A stretch of DNA of 64,000 nt from Pseudoalteromonas luteoviolacea (GCF_001750165.1 NZ_CP015411.1:4440501-4504500); one strand, 5' to 3'; positions 46,616 through 55,555 are shown, counted from the first letter of the stretch. The notes: generated by a model not told the origin, from the sequence alone. A program made the numbers and translations.

Positions 46616-46872
46616 AGAGTGACGGCTCAAATAATTTGCAAGGCTCTTATTATACCCTAGCGACGCATGTTACCGCACTAAATGTGGCGAAATATCAAGC
46701 TAAAATATCTAATTCACTGTAATTATTAATCTAAAATAAAATTTAAATTTGAATAAAGTAATGCGTATTGCGGGTTTATCTGGTTTTATAGGCTGTGTGT
46801 CATGCATTGATGCCAAAAAAATTGATGCTTTGAAGCTAATCTATCCGGATATGACGTGACTTTCCGAAGTCA

Positions 46873-49071
46873 TTAGGCACCATCATTGGCACCTAAAAAC
46901 TTCAAAAGCTCCTCTTTGGGCATGGGCTTTGCCAATAAGAATCCCTGCACTTCATCACACCCAAGATTTTTAAGCACATCTGCCTGTTCTTGCGTTTCAA
47001 CCCCTTCAGCAATGGTTTTTAACCCAAGGTGTCGACCTAACGAAATAACAAGTTCAGCGATAGCCCCACTATCAGAATCTGGGATCCCTTTCACAAAGGC
47101 TCTATCGATTTTCAAACGCGCCAGCGGTAATTGCTGTAAATAACTTAATGAAGAAAAGCCGGTGCCAAAATCATCAATAGCCACTTCAACACCAAATGAT
47201 TTGAGCTCTCCCAACGTTTCAATCACAGTTTTTATTTCATCCATCACCACGCTTTCTGTCACTTCCAATTCAATTTTTTCCGGTGCAACTTGATGACTGA
47301 CAATAGTATTCTTAACTTGCTCAGCATAATCACTCACCTTAAATTGAGGGACGGATACGTTGACAGCAACACTAATATCTATACTTTGAGCACTTAACTG
47401 CTGCTGTAACTTACACGCTTGCTCCAGCACCCACTGCCCTATATCCACAATTAAACCAGAGTCTTCAGCAAGTGGGACAAAAATCCCAGGCGAAATATAA
47501 TCACCATTCCCAGAAGGCCAGCGTAACAAAGCCTCGCAACCAATCACTTGATTCGTTTCTAAACTAAATTGAGGTTGATACCAAATTTCTAGTTTATTCA
47601 ATTCAAAGTCTTGTCGAAGCTGTCGAATAAGCCCCAAACGCCACGCCATTTTTTCTTCTAAATCTGGTGTATACCAATCTAAAATCTTATTGGCTTGCTT
47701 CGCTTGATTCAAAGCAATGTAAGCCAGCTTCAATGTCTCGAGCCCCAAATGATGAAAATCTGTTTGGCGACAAACACCAATATGAAAGTGCATCGTCAGA
47801 ACATGCTCGCCAGCTTGATAGGGCACTGTAATCGTATCGATAAAATTTTGCTCATCAAATATTTGACTAGGGAGCAATAACCCAAAAACATCAGCACCAA
47901 TTCGTGAAAGTAACTGACTTTGTGGAAACTCAATGCACAGTCGCTCTTTGACTGCCAACAACAACAAATTACCGACTTCTTGGCCCAACCCATTATTAAT
48001 ATCAGAAAACTGTGCAATATCGAGCAATACAAACACGAGATCATCACTACCTGGTTGATAGTATTGCGCAATTAAATCAACGAAGTTGGCACGATTTGGC
48101 AGACGCGTCAATGTGTCCTTATAAGCAACATCTCGCAACTCGTTAATCAGTTTAATATTATCGACACCAACGCCAACATTCGTTAGGAAAATCTCAGCAA
48201 ACTGGAGTTGTGATGGCGTCGGCGGGGTTTCAATTTCAACGAAAATTGCGGCTTTGCGGCTTTTGCCTTTCAATAAAAAGGTAATATCGTGATCAGTGTG
48301 TTGATGCGCTTCTCTGTCAAAGCAATTTTGCACTTGCATGATCACTCTGCCATTATCTAGTTGCTCAAGCCCCTGGCCGATAAAGTCATCGAAATGCTCT
48401 GTACCACCAAAGATAATCACCCGAGAGCCGTTGCTCACTCCTGCAACCAATCCACTGTCATGCGCACCAATAATTTTCGCTAATTGCAAAACGACAGCCT
48501 TACCGAATGAAACCATGTCTGTATGGCCCAAAATAGCTTGAGATGCATCTAAAATATTCGCTAATGCAATACTTTGCTGCTCTAACTCGCAAATCTGCTG
48601 ATATGATCGAATTGCAGTCATCAAGGAAGTTACTAGCTTTCCGCGAGTAAGCTCCGTTTTCATTTTATAATCATTGATGTCGTATTCACGGATGACTTTT
48701 TCTTCTGGTGCATACCCTGGTTGTCCAGTACGTAAAATAATTCGTACTGCGTGGTTGCCAATCTCTTCTCGAACCTGTTTGACTACATTTAAACCTGCAT
48801 CATCACTTTCCATCACTACGTCTAGTAACAAGACACACACTTCAGATTGGTTTTTCAGAGACTCAACAGCTTCTTTACCTGAGTATGCATGGTGAAAACG
48901 TAAGGTTTTCCCCCAAAACTCAACACCAGACAATGCGAGCTTAGTCACAGAGTGTATTTCAGGATCATCGTCCACAACCAACACATCCCAAAAGCCCGTA
49001 CCACTTTCCTGGGTATCATGGGAAACTTCTTGATCTGCAAACAGAAAATCTTCTTGCTCAGACGCCATCAT
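46873..49071 (-). CDS. Response regulator REC-DUF3369-GGDEF-EAL
   Basis: 732 residues. Receiver domain (about 28-155) with LLLDVVMESDDAG carrying the phospho-acceptor Asp, then DUF3369 (about 170-310), a GGDEF domain (about 320-480) and an EAL domain (about 490-725). The GGDEF signature is degenerate (IGADVFGL), so diguanylate cyclase activity is unlikely. The EAL site is complete (CEALLR, AVNVSVPQF, LEVTES, AIDDFGTGFSS, LKIDRAF, IAEGVET, QGFLLAKP), pointing to phosphodiesterase output. AAGGTGG ribosome site before tandem ATGs at 49071 and 49068. No kinase gene adjacent. Confidence 0.93.
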   Translation of the reverse strand: MMASEQEDFLFADQEVSHDTQESGTGFWDVLVVDDDPEIHSVTKLALSGVEFWGKTLRFHHAYSGKEAVESLKNQSEVCVLLLDVVMESDDAGLNVVKQVREEIGNHAVRIILRTGQPGYAPEEKVIREYDINDYKMKTELTRGKLVTSLMTAIRSYQQICELEQQSIALANILDASQAILGHTDMVSFGKAVVLQLAKIIGAHDSGLVAGVSNGSRVIIFGGTEHFDDFIGQGLEQLDNGRVIMQVQNCFDREAHQHTDHDITFLLKGKSRKAAIFVEIETPPTPSQLQFAEIFLTNVGVGVDNIKLINELRDVAYKDTLTRLPNRANFVDLIAQYYQPGSDDLVFVLLDIAQFSDINNGLGQEVGNLLLLAVKERLCIEFPQSQLLSRIGADVFGLLLPSQIFDEQNFIDTITVPYQAGEHVLTMHFHIGVCRQTDFHHLGLETLKLAYIALNQAKQANKILDWYTPDLEEKMAWRLGLIRQLRQDFELNKLEIWYQPQFSLETNQVIGCEALLRWPSGNGDYISPGIFVPLAEDSGLIVDIGQWVLEQACKLQQQLSAQSIDISVAVNVSVPQFKVSDYAEQVKNTIVSHQVAPEKIELEVTESVVMDEIKTVIETLGELKSFGVEVAIDDFGTGFSSLSYLQQLPLARLKIDRAFVKGIPDSDSGAIAELVISLGRHLGLKTIAEGVETQEQADVLKNLGCDEVQGFLLAKPMPKEELLKFLGANDGA

Positions 49072-49250
49072 CCACCTTATGCTTAATCACATCAATTCTG
49101 CAAGAGCAGCTTTCTCTATGGTTCATCTTATAAAATATGATAGGTTTTTACTATCGTGTTCTACATTCATTAACACCCAAGTAATATTATAGACGATGTT
49201 CAAATACTTGCGCTCGGTAAAGGCGTAAATAAAACGTCAAAGGAGCTAAA

Positions 49251-49784
49251 GTGCAACTATTTCAAACAACCTTAAAAGTGATCATTTTTAGTGCGCTTGT
49301 TTGCCTGCTCACCGTCAATATATTACCTACAACCTACCGACTCACAGTCTCTACCCCCATTTCAAACGCAGGCTCTAATACATCAGAATTTCTACTTTCT
49401 ACAAGTAGCTGGGTACAAGCGATTAGCGTCTTGGAATCGAGTAAAATACAACTTATCACTATGCAGAATGCGGAAAAAGTCGGGGGATTCGTCGCCTTCA
49501 ACCACTCAGGCGGAAGAGTAGATGCAACATTGGTTGAGAAAAAACCTCATGAATTGCAATACCACCTGCGTTTTCATGAAGAGCACCAAGCCAGAATGCG
49601 GATCCATATAAAACCAGCAACACAGCACATAACAATTGTCGTTCAAGGTGAAGTACTGTCTCCGCTCATCGGTAGCTTAAATGCTCTCTTGACCAAATAT
49701 TATCTAGAAAAAATAATACAAACAGCAGTTAATGAAATGAACTCTAAACTTCAACTACAATCAACGGGGCAATCCGACAAATGA
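49251..49784 (+). CDS. Membrane-anchored protein of unknown function coupled to a TIGR03899 gene
   Basis: 177 residues. Start is GTG 49251 with a perfect AGGAG five bases before it. One N-terminal membrane segment (about 6-26; LKVIIFSALVCLLTVNILP) and a periplasmic beta-rich domain (HELQYHLRFHEEHQARMRIH, QHITIVVQGEVLS). The stop overlaps the next ATG (ATGA), so the two genes are translationally coupled. I do not recognise a family. Confidence 0.8.
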   Translation: MQLFQTTLKVIIFSALVCLLTVNILPTTYRLTVSTPISNAGSNTSEFLLSTSSWVQAISVLESSKIQLITMQNAEKVGGFVAFNHSGGRVDATLVEKKPHELQYHLRFHEEHQARMRIHIKPATQHITIVVQGEVLSPLIGSLNALLTKYYLEKIIQTAVNEMNSKLQLQSTGQSDK

Positions 49785-50650
49785 CCATAAAAAGTGCCCA
49801 AGCAAGATCCAGCTTAGCCTTACTCATAGAGGAAAAGCTTGGCTATGCCATGACAAAACAAATTAAGCCAATACAATCGAATGGACGTTATACTCCTAAT
49901 AGCGCTCAGCAAAATAATTTCTTTGTCAGTAGTCAGCATGGCACATTAAAACGGGCGCTCAAACGGCAGCAATTAAAAAAGATACAACGACAACAGAACA
50001 TTGAAGCTGTTATGGGAATGTCTTTAACCTTGTGCCCTGACGTCACCAGCCGAGGACGTCCAGACCCAGACTGGTTAGAGCATTTTATCTCTCTCGCAGA
50101 AGACATTGCTAATCACACAATGCAAAAACTTTGGGCTAAGATTTTAGTTGGTGAATCCATTGCCCCCGGCACGTTCTCGATTAAAAGTTTGCAAACTTTA
50201 AAACTTATGACGCAACGTGAAGCAGAAGCCCTGCAAAAATGCGCCTCACTTTGCGGATATCTAGAAAAAGAAGATAGCTACCTCATTATTCTAGGCTTCT
50301 ATAAAAAACCCTCAATTCTAGATTTACTGCGTAAAGGCAGCACTGAAACGATCAACTTGGCGCAAGCGGGGTTAAGCTTTCCACATATTTTAACCCTCAT
50401 GGACATCAACTTAATGTACCGCCAAGAAATAGAATCAGCCAGCTTACAAAAGGGACAGTCACTTACATTAATTTATCAAAACAAAAAAGTGAACTTTGAA
50501 GCAAAAAGCAATGATCTCGTACTCAGCTATTATAAATTGACACAGACAGGGGACGAGCTGAAAAAGCTGATTAATACACCAGTCAACAAAACATACAGAC
50601 AGTTGCTCAGTAAAACATTAGAAGACGATTTTACTTTAACCTTTGAATAA
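49781..50650 (+). CDS. TIGR03899/DUF2806-like protein
   Basis: 289 residues, cytosolic by sequence. The central segment DPDWLEHFISLAEDIANHTMQKLWAK (given here only as family landmarks: DPDWLEHFISLAEDI and MQKLWAKILVGE) matches the TIGR03899 family found in Vibrio, Shewanella and Pseudoalteromonas, with the basic KRALKRQQLKKIQRQQNIE helix before it. Function unknown. Begins inside the stop codon of the preceding membrane protein gene, implying a joint role. A convergent omp gene follows. Confidence 0.82.
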   Translation: MTIKSAQARSSLALLIEEKLGYAMTKQIKPIQSNGRYTPNSAQQNNFFVSSQHGTLKRALKRQQLKKIQRQQNIEAVMGMSLTLCPDVTSRGRPDPDWLEHFISLAEDIANHTMQKLWAKILVGESIAPGTFSIKSLQTLKLMTQREAEALQKCASLCGYLEKEDSYLIILGFYKKPSILDLLRKGSTETINLAQAGLSFPHILTLMDINLMYRQEIESASLQKGQSLTLIYQNKKVNFEAKSNDLVLSYYKLTQTGDELKKLINTPVNKTYRQLLSKTLEDDFTLTFE

Positions 50651-50660
50651 GATTTGTCTA

Positions 50661-50696
50661 TAAAAAACCCACTGACAATACACAATCATCAGTGGG
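50661..50696 (-). terminator. Terminator of the TIGR04219 outer-membrane protein gene
   Basis: Eight-base stem CCCACTGA / TCAGTGGG (50668-50675 and 50689-50696) with a 13-base loop. On the minus strand it ends in six T residues, 34 bases past the outer-membrane gene stop. Confidence 0.7.
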
Positions 50697-50730
50697 CTGT
50701 TCAACTTATTAGCAAAAGATCACTAAAAGC

Positions 50731-51492
50731 TTAGAAATGGACCTGTAAGCCAGCGAATGGACCTGAAGCATCAATGTCTGAGTCGAAATCATCAATATCG
50801 TCTAGCTCAAGTACCAAAGAACGATAACCTGCTCTCACAGCAACATCAACAGCTAGGTTGTCAATAAACTCCCAAGCGATACCAACTTGATAATCTTGAA
50901 TTTTGCTGTCGTCTATAGCCAATAAGCTCCCCTCAGCAAAAACACTCAAGCCTGTAAGAGGTAAACCTACTTCTGCTCTCAAATAACCCAATGGAACAAA
51001 ACCAGAAAAATCTACTGTTTCAGTTACCTGCGTGCCATTCACATCACCTGTGACGACAACATCTGCATCAAACTGCTTAGCATTAATACCGAAATCAAAA
51101 GAAATGAGATCGTTATCGAATAACTCATAGTAAAAAATATAGTCAATGTGATTAAGGTCAGCGACCGTATTGGCGGTAGTGCCAACAGTGAAGTTGCTAT
51201 CACCGAATTCAAAAGTGTCAGTTAGCGTTGTGCTACCAACCAACTCAAGCTCAGTATATTTCAACTTAACATTTGGCACGAGTGGGACAGGGTGTTCAAG
51301 CGCGGCATAGAAACTTGAAAACGTCTCATCTTCAAAATTAAACGTTTGAAGGTTGCCTTTTTCTGCAAAGCTGCCGTCAGGCTCACTTTGCCACCCTTCG
51401 GCTCCTAAATATAACCCTAATAAAGTATCAGCATGTGCTGCAGGTGTAAGGCAAGCCAAAGACAACGCTGCCGCTAAACAATACTTTTTCAT
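50731..51492 (-). CDS. TIGR04219 family outer-membrane beta-barrel protein
   Basis: 253 residues with signal peptide MKKYCLAAALSLACLTPAAHA. The mature start DTLLGLYLGAEGWQSEPDG and alternating hydrophobic strands with aromatic girdles, ending in GPFAGLQVHF (terminal Phe as for barrel insertion), match the TIGR04219 family of small barrels. Function not known. The gene starts four bases after the DUF2333 stop, so it is the third gene of the copper-chaperone/DUF2333 transcript. Confidence 0.85.
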   Translation of the reverse strand: MKKYCLAAALSLACLTPAAHADTLLGLYLGAEGWQSEPDGSFAEKGNLQTFNFEDETFSSFYAALEHPVPLVPNVKLKYTELELVGSTTLTDTFEFGDSNFTVGTTANTVADLNHIDYIFYYELFDNDLISFDFGINAKQFDADVVVTGDVNGTQVTETVDFSGFVPLGYLRAEVGLPLTGLSVFAEGSLLAIDDSKIQDYQVGIAWEFIDNLAVDVAVRAGYRSLVLELDDIDDFDSDIDASGPFAGLQVHF

Positions 51493-51496
51493 TTTT

Positions 51497-52483
51497 TTAT
51501 CCTTGCGCTAAAAGTTCACTGAGTTCAATTAGAGCTGCATTCGCTCTAGAGATATAATTTGCCATCACTAATGAGTGATTTGCTACAACACCAAAACCGC
51601 TACCATTCAAAATTACAGGGCTCCACACCGTTTCCTGTGTCGCTTCAAGCTCTCTTATAATTTGCTGTAAGCTGATTTTGGCATTTTTCTTTTCTAATAC
51701 TTCAGAAAAATCATGTTCTACTGCTTTTAAAAAGTGCAGTAACGCCCATGTTGCACCGCGAGATTCGTAAAACACATCGTCTATTTTCCACCATGAAGTT
51801 TTCACGACAGATTTTTGCACCCCCGCAGTCGCCTGCACCGCGTTTGCGTCTCCAGCCAAATCCGTATTGATCCGCTCTTGTCCGACACTCGCACTAAGAC
51901 GCTGACTTAAACTCCCCATTCGCTTCTCAGCTTCTTTTAGCCAGCCTCTTAAATTATCTGCTCGCGCGTAAAACTGGCTATCTACTTGCCCTTGATTTGC
52001 GATTTGAGCCTGATAGTCAAGTAAATAGTTAATTCCAGTTTGATATTCACTTTCAGCACTCGGTAATACCCAAGCCGTTGAGCTGATGTTAAATTTAGGC
52101 TGTGCTTTTTTTAAACTTGGGTGCTCTGTCGACTGTGATTGTGAGCGGCTAAAGTCTTTTCGCATAGACAGAGCCAAGTCTCGAGACATTTCTAATACAC
52201 CAAACTCCCAAGCCGGCATATTGTCCATCAATACACTGGGAGGCAAGACATCGTTAGATAAATAACCACCGGGCTTATTTAATAGAGTTTGCATAACTTC
52301 TACTAACGTATTTGTGGTTACATAACCAGTTACTAAAGTCGCATTTTGCTCACCGGCACGTACTTTTGCACGCTCCACAACATCAAACTGATCCGCTTCA
52401 AAGCTCCAGTACACTGCAAGTAAATACCCTAACCCAATAAAACTTAACAGTGCGGCAATTACCTTGCCTTTGTATTCTTTCAT
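51497..52483 (-). CDS. DUF2333 family membrane-anchored protein
   Basis: 328 residues with a single N-terminal membrane segment (about 8-28; VIAALLSFIGLGYLLAVYWSF) and a long helical periplasmic domain carrying family landmarks VTTNTLVEVMQTLLNKPGGY, WVLPSAESEYQTGINYL and WWKIDDVFYESRGATWALL. DUF2333 has no assigned function. TAGGAGCTAGG lies directly before the ATG, and the upstream copper-chaperone gene ends eight bases away. Confidence 0.88.
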   Translation of the reverse strand: MKEYKGKVIAALLSFIGLGYLLAVYWSFEADQFDVVERAKVRAGEQNATLVTGYVTTNTLVEVMQTLLNKPGGYLSNDVLPPSVLMDNMPAWEFGVLEMSRDLALSMRKDFSRSQSQSTEHPSLKKAQPKFNISSTAWVLPSAESEYQTGINYLLDYQAQIANQGQVDSQFYARADNLRGWLKEAEKRMGSLSQRLSASVGQERINTDLAGDANAVQATAGVQKSVVKTSWWKIDDVFYESRGATWALLHFLKAVEHDFSEVLEKKNAKISLQQIIRELEATQETVWSPVILNGSGFGVVANHSLVMANYISRANAALIELSELLAQG

Positions 52484-52491
52484 CCTAGCTC

Positions 52492-53010
52492 CTAATGATG
52501 ATGATGGTGTGACTCATTAGAAAATGCATCTTTTAGTGAAACAACTTTAATTGTATTTTCAACTTTCTCACCATCAGAGAAATATAGTGTGAGTTTGCGG
52601 GTTTCGCCTACTTTTAACTTAACTTTTGGATCAAACCCCATTAAATGATGACCACCTGGCTTAAATTCAACTCGCTGTTTAGCAGGTACTACAAGCGCTT
52701 TAACTGGCCTCATTTTCATCATGCCATTACTGTGAATATGTTCATGAATTTCAACACGGCCCAAGCCCTCCACTTTAGCGCTTACAATTGAGATTGGCGC
52801 ATCTGTGCTGTTAAATATCGTCATATAACCCGCTGTAGATTTCGCCGCAGGCAAAAAAGCCCGAATCTTCGCATTACTCACCTGAAGGCCTACTGAATCT
52901 TGTACAGTATGATGATGCTGGTGATGATCATGTCCGTCATGTTGATGATTATGTGCCGCTCCAAACCAAGACACTGACAAAAGTGAAACAAATGCAAAAG
53001 CTTTACGCAT
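52492..53010 (-). CDS. Copper chaperone PCu(A)C with histidine-rich termini
   Basis: 172-residue exported protein (signal peptide about residues 1-19). The PCu(A)C fold (about 40-150) carries copper(I) and helps assemble the CuA or CuB site of cytochrome oxidase. The copper motif is present: His91 or His93, the Met cluster MMKM (97-100), and GGHHLMGF with His122-x-Met124. Two His-rich tails are unusual: HNHQHDGHDHHQHHH right after the signal peptide and a natural C-terminal run of five His. Both could bind extra copper or zinc. First gene of a run with DUF2333 and TIGR04219 genes; no cox genes adjacent. Confidence 0.92.
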   Translation of the reverse strand: MRKAFAFVSLLSVSWFGAAHNHQHDGHDHHQHHHTVQDSVGLQVSNAKIRAFLPAAKSTAGYMTIFNSTDAPISIVSAKVEGLGRVEIHEHIHSNGMMKMRPVKALVVPAKQRVEFKPGGHHLMGFDPKVKLKVGETRKLTLYFSDGEKVENTIKVVSLKDAFSNESHHHHH

Positions 53011-53117
53011 AGCTGGATTCCTTTAATTCTGATTTCAACAGTATTAGATACGTTGATTATACAGCGCTTGAGCACTGAATTCACAGTAAATTATGTAAAC
53101 AACAGCTCAAAATACAT

Positions 53118-53441
53118 TCAGCATTCAGGCGTTTTTTCAAAAACCAACCAGGCAAGTATGAGAAGCATAAATAACGGAATTGCGATCATGACCGAGTTAA
53201 ATAACAGTGCCAATACTAGCCCAATGAGCACCACCAACCCGACTCCCAGTATCCCAACACTGAGCAGAGCCACAACCGCAAATCCGAAAATCATCACAAG
53301 TAAAAAGCCGAAAAGCTCTAAACCAACCCAACCTAACCCTTCAATAAACCCAGATAAACTCAGTGAAATGAATGGCATCGATAGCCAAGAAAATAGCAGT
53401 ACAATCAAAACTGAAAATAATAATAGAGACACTGCTTTCAT
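53118..53441 (-). CDS. Small hydrophobic membrane protein, third gene of the psp operon
   Basis: 107 residues, almost entirely hydrophobic, with three or four helices (VSLLLFSVLIVLLFSWLSM, LFGFLLVMIFGFAVVALL, GVGLVVLIGLVLALLF, IPLFMLLILAWLVFE). Starts two bases after pspC and in the same direction. Not recognised as PspB, PspD or PspG; its place in the operon suggests an envelope-stress accessory role. Confidence 0.75.
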   Translation of the reverse strand: MKAVSLLLFSVLIVLLFSWLSMPFISLSLSGFIEGLGWVGLELFGFLLVMIFGFAVVALLSVGILGVGLVVLIGLVLALLFNSVMIAIPLFMLLILAWLVFEKTPEC

Positions 53442-53443
53442 AG

Positions 53444-53650
53444 CTATACCCTATCTTTATTAGTTAAACACAACCATCCAATGAAATAGCCGATAATACA
53501 TGGCAAAGTAAATTTAAGCGCCAATAGCACCATCAATAACCGGACTAACCATACGGGTAAATCGACTTTATCAGCCACTTCAATACAAACCCCTGCAATT
53601 TTTTTCTTCCCTAAATATCGCTGAGTATTTTTATATCTATTTGAATACAT
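53444..53650 (-). CDS. pspC: PspC domain protein
   Basis: 68-residue inner-membrane protein consisting of little more than a PspC domain: YLGKKKIAGVCIEVADKVDLP (first part) then WLVRLLMVLLALKFTLP and IIGYFIGWLCL. E. coli PspC is about 119 residues and adds a leucine zipper; that part is missing here. PspC senses membrane stress and recruits PspA. Nine bases after pspA, two bases before the next gene; no pspB in the operon. Confidence 0.9.
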   Translation of the reverse strand: MYSNRYKNTQRYLGKKKIAGVCIEVADKVDLPVWLVRLLMVLLALKFTLPCIIGYFIGWLCLTNKDRV

Positions 53651-53659
53651 ATTACTCTC

Positions 53660-54328
53660 CTAAATTGATGGACGATTACTTGAAAGTTCTGACGACAATT
53701 TGCTTTTTAGTGACTGCAACATAGCCACAGTTTTTTCATTTTTTAGTAGCCTATTCAGCTCACTCATAGCTTTGTCTGCTTTGCTATCAAAAACAGTATT
53801 TGCACGCAATTCTGTTTTAACAAGCCTTCTCTCCCACTCATCGAGATGGGTTGCCAAATTTTGCGCCGCAGGTGTATTCAACGCTTGTTTTAATTTAAGC
53901 CTTGCATTTAAACACTCTTCTTTCAGCGTATGGTGTCCACTATGTTTACGAGATTGTAAGCGCACATTATCTCTTTCTAGCTTACCCAGTGAATGCGACA
54001 ATTCATCGATATGTGACTGCAGCAAAGTAAGTCGATTTTGGCAGCGATATTTTTCCTGAAGCGCTAACCTCGCCAAGTCTTCACGCCCCCTTTCCAAAGC
54101 ATATTGTGCTTTTTCATACCATTGGACGATAGCTTGTTCACAATCAGATGCTTGCCTACGTGTCGACGTAATTTCCGCTTTTAAGTGAACAATAAGTGCT
54201 TGGATGGCTGATGTGGTGGTATCAATACCTGATGGCGAGCCATTGTAGACATCTGAATTCGATGATTGAGCGAGTAAGGTATTAAACTCTGATTTGATTA
54301 AATCTTCGATGCGATCAATTAAAGCCAT
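53660..54328 (-). CDS. pspA: Phage shock protein A (PspA/IM30 family)
   Basis: 222-residue, almost wholly helical coiled-coil protein of the ESCRT-III-like PspA/Vipp1 family that binds stressed inner membrane. Amphipathic N-terminus MALIDRIEDLIKSEFNTLL, then long charged helices (LARLALQEKYRCQNRLTLLQ). AAGGAAC ribosome site. First gene of a pspA-pspC-membrane protein operon with a sigma-54-like promoter upstream at 54364-54380; no pspF activator gene is next to it. Confidence 0.88.
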   Translation of the reverse strand: MALIDRIEDLIKSEFNTLLAQSSNSDVYNGSPSGIDTTTSAIQALIVHLKAEITSTRRQASDCEQAIVQWYEKAQYALERGREDLARLALQEKYRCQNRLTLLQSHIDELSHSLGKLERDNVRLQSRKHSGHHTLKEECLNARLKLKQALNTPAAQNLATHLDEWERRLVKTELRANTVFDSKADKAMSELNRLLKNEKTVAMLQSLKSKLSSELSSNRPSI

Positions 54329-54363
54329 AACATGTTCCTTGATAACATATGATGACTTACGAG

Positions 54364-54380
54364 TTCCAATCTTTATGCCA
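54364..54380 (-). promoter_or_regulatory. Sigma-54-type promoter upstream of pspA
   Basis: Minus-strand TGGCATAAAGATTGGAA fits the -24/-12 pattern TGGCAC(N5)TTGCA: GG at -24 is exact, and the -12 element reads TTGGA, with one mismatch at the critical C. Position 36-52 bases before the pspA ATG gives a sensible leader. psp operons are classically sigma-54 and PspF controlled. Confidence 0.6.
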
Positions 54381-54460
54381 ATTAATAAAGTGCATATTTA
54401 TCATTGACTTAGTGGAAAAACATTATCACTAAAAAGTATAAAGGGGTTAAATTATAGTAA

Positions 54461-54492
54461 ATATGGCCAAAAAGTCGTCGTTTTGGCCATAT
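54461..54492 (-). terminator. Hairpin terminator downstream of dusA
   Basis: Twelve-base perfect stem ATATGGCCAAAA / TTTTGGCCATAT with an eight-base loop, starting eight bases beyond the dusA stop; AT-rich sequence follows on the minus strand. Confidence 0.7.
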
Positions 54493-54500
54493 CTGTTTTC

Positions 54501-55514
54501 TTAAATTTCAGGTACAAATGTCAGTGCTTTTTCCATCACACTGATATCAGCATCTTTTTTATGTCCATTTTCAGATAAGTGACGTCTATAACCACGCGCC
54601 CCTGGCTGATTTTGAAATATGCCTAGCATATGGCGCGCAATATGCCAAAAGTTAGCACCGCGCGACATTTCTTGCTCAAAGTAGTCATACATACTTCTTA
54701 CTACTTCATGACGAGATTTTGTAAATGGAGCATCTCCATACAGTTTTTCATCAACTTGCGATAACAAAAACGGATTACTGTACGCTTCTCGCCCTACCAT
54801 TACACCATCTAGATGTGCTAAATGATGCTGGCACTCTTCTAGTGTTTTAACACCACCATTGATACTGATATGCAAACCGGCATAGTCTTGCTTTAACTTG
54901 TACACTCTAGGGTAATCAAGAGGTGGAATTTCTCTATTTTCTTTTGGGCTCAAGCCCTGTAGCCAAGCTTTACGGGCATGAATAATAAAATCGTCACACC
55001 CAACTTTATTGGAAGCCTCAATCAAAGCAGTTAAAAATTCATAAGAATCGTGCTCATCGATACCAATGCGTGTCTTAACCGTAACTGGAATAGATACTTC
55101 AGCTTTCATCGCCGCCACACAGTCTGCCACAAGGTTTGGCTCAGCCATTAAACACGCACCAAAACGCCCATTCTGTACTCGGTCTGAAGGACATCCTACG
55201 TTTAAATTAACTTCATTATAACCATACTCTTGAGCACGTTTAGCGCATTCAGCAAGGGCTTTGGGATCCGAGCCTCCAAGCTGTAATGCAACTGGCATTT
55301 CGTGGCCACCAAATGCGAGATAGTCACCTTTACCATAAATGATTGCACCAGTGGTGATCATTTCAGTGTATAACACAGCATGTTTGCTCAGTTTGCGATG
55401 AAATGTTCGACAATGTCTATCAGTCCAATCCAGCATAGGTGCAACGGAGAAGCGGCGAAACGCCGAATCGCTTGTATTTAGTGGGCTAACGCCTGATTTA
55501 TCTGTGTTTTGCAT
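54501..55514 (-). CDS. dusA: tRNA-dihydrouridine(20/20a) synthase DusA
   Basis: FMN enzyme that reduces uridine 20 and 20a in the tRNA D-loop. 337 residues, near family length. Motifs: SVAPMLDWTDRHCR (23-36), catalytic Cys108 in NLNVGCPSDRVQNG, TVKTRIGID, FIIHARKAWLQGLSPKENR and GVMVGREAYSNPF. dusA is a known insertion target of mobile elements with a dedicated integrase family, and a fragment of such an integrase lies just upstream here. It ends in a strong hairpin. Confidence 0.96.
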   Translation of the reverse strand: MQNTDKSGVSPLNTSDSAFRRFSVAPMLDWTDRHCRTFHRKLSKHAVLYTEMITTGAIIYGKGDYLAFGGHEMPVALQLGGSDPKALAECAKRAQEYGYNEVNLNVGCPSDRVQNGRFGACLMAEPNLVADCVAAMKAEVSIPVTVKTRIGIDEHDSYEFLTALIEASNKVGCDDFIIHARKAWLQGLSPKENREIPPLDYPRVYKLKQDYAGLHISINGGVKTLEECQHHLAHLDGVMVGREAYSNPFLLSQVDEKLYGDAPFTKSRHEVVRSMYDYFEQEMSRGANFWHIARHMLGIFQNQPGARGYRRHLSENGHKKDADISVMEKALTFVPEI

Positions 55515-55518
55515 ACTT

Positions 55519-55555
55519 CTTTAATTACCCCAAATCGCCTTTAATTACCCCAAAT
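55519..55555. repeat. Tandem 17-base direct repeat at the dusA/island junction
   Basis: CTTTAATTACCCCAAAT occurs at 55519-55535 and again at 55539-55555 (period 20), directly before the dusA start. C-rich runs continue to 55585 (CCCCAAT, CCCCCAT). Such arrays lie where integrase arm or core sites would be expected; their role is inference. Confidence 0.65.

Noticed and set aside
46761..46859. 32-codon plus-strand frame between ygiQ and the REC-DUF3369 gene
   Set aside because: Too short, no convincing ribosome site, runs into the end of the convergent gene.
46857..46872. Small hairpin TGACTT-TCCG-AAGTCA at the end of the REC-DUF3369 gene
   Set aside because: Six-base stem without T tract; could be chance.
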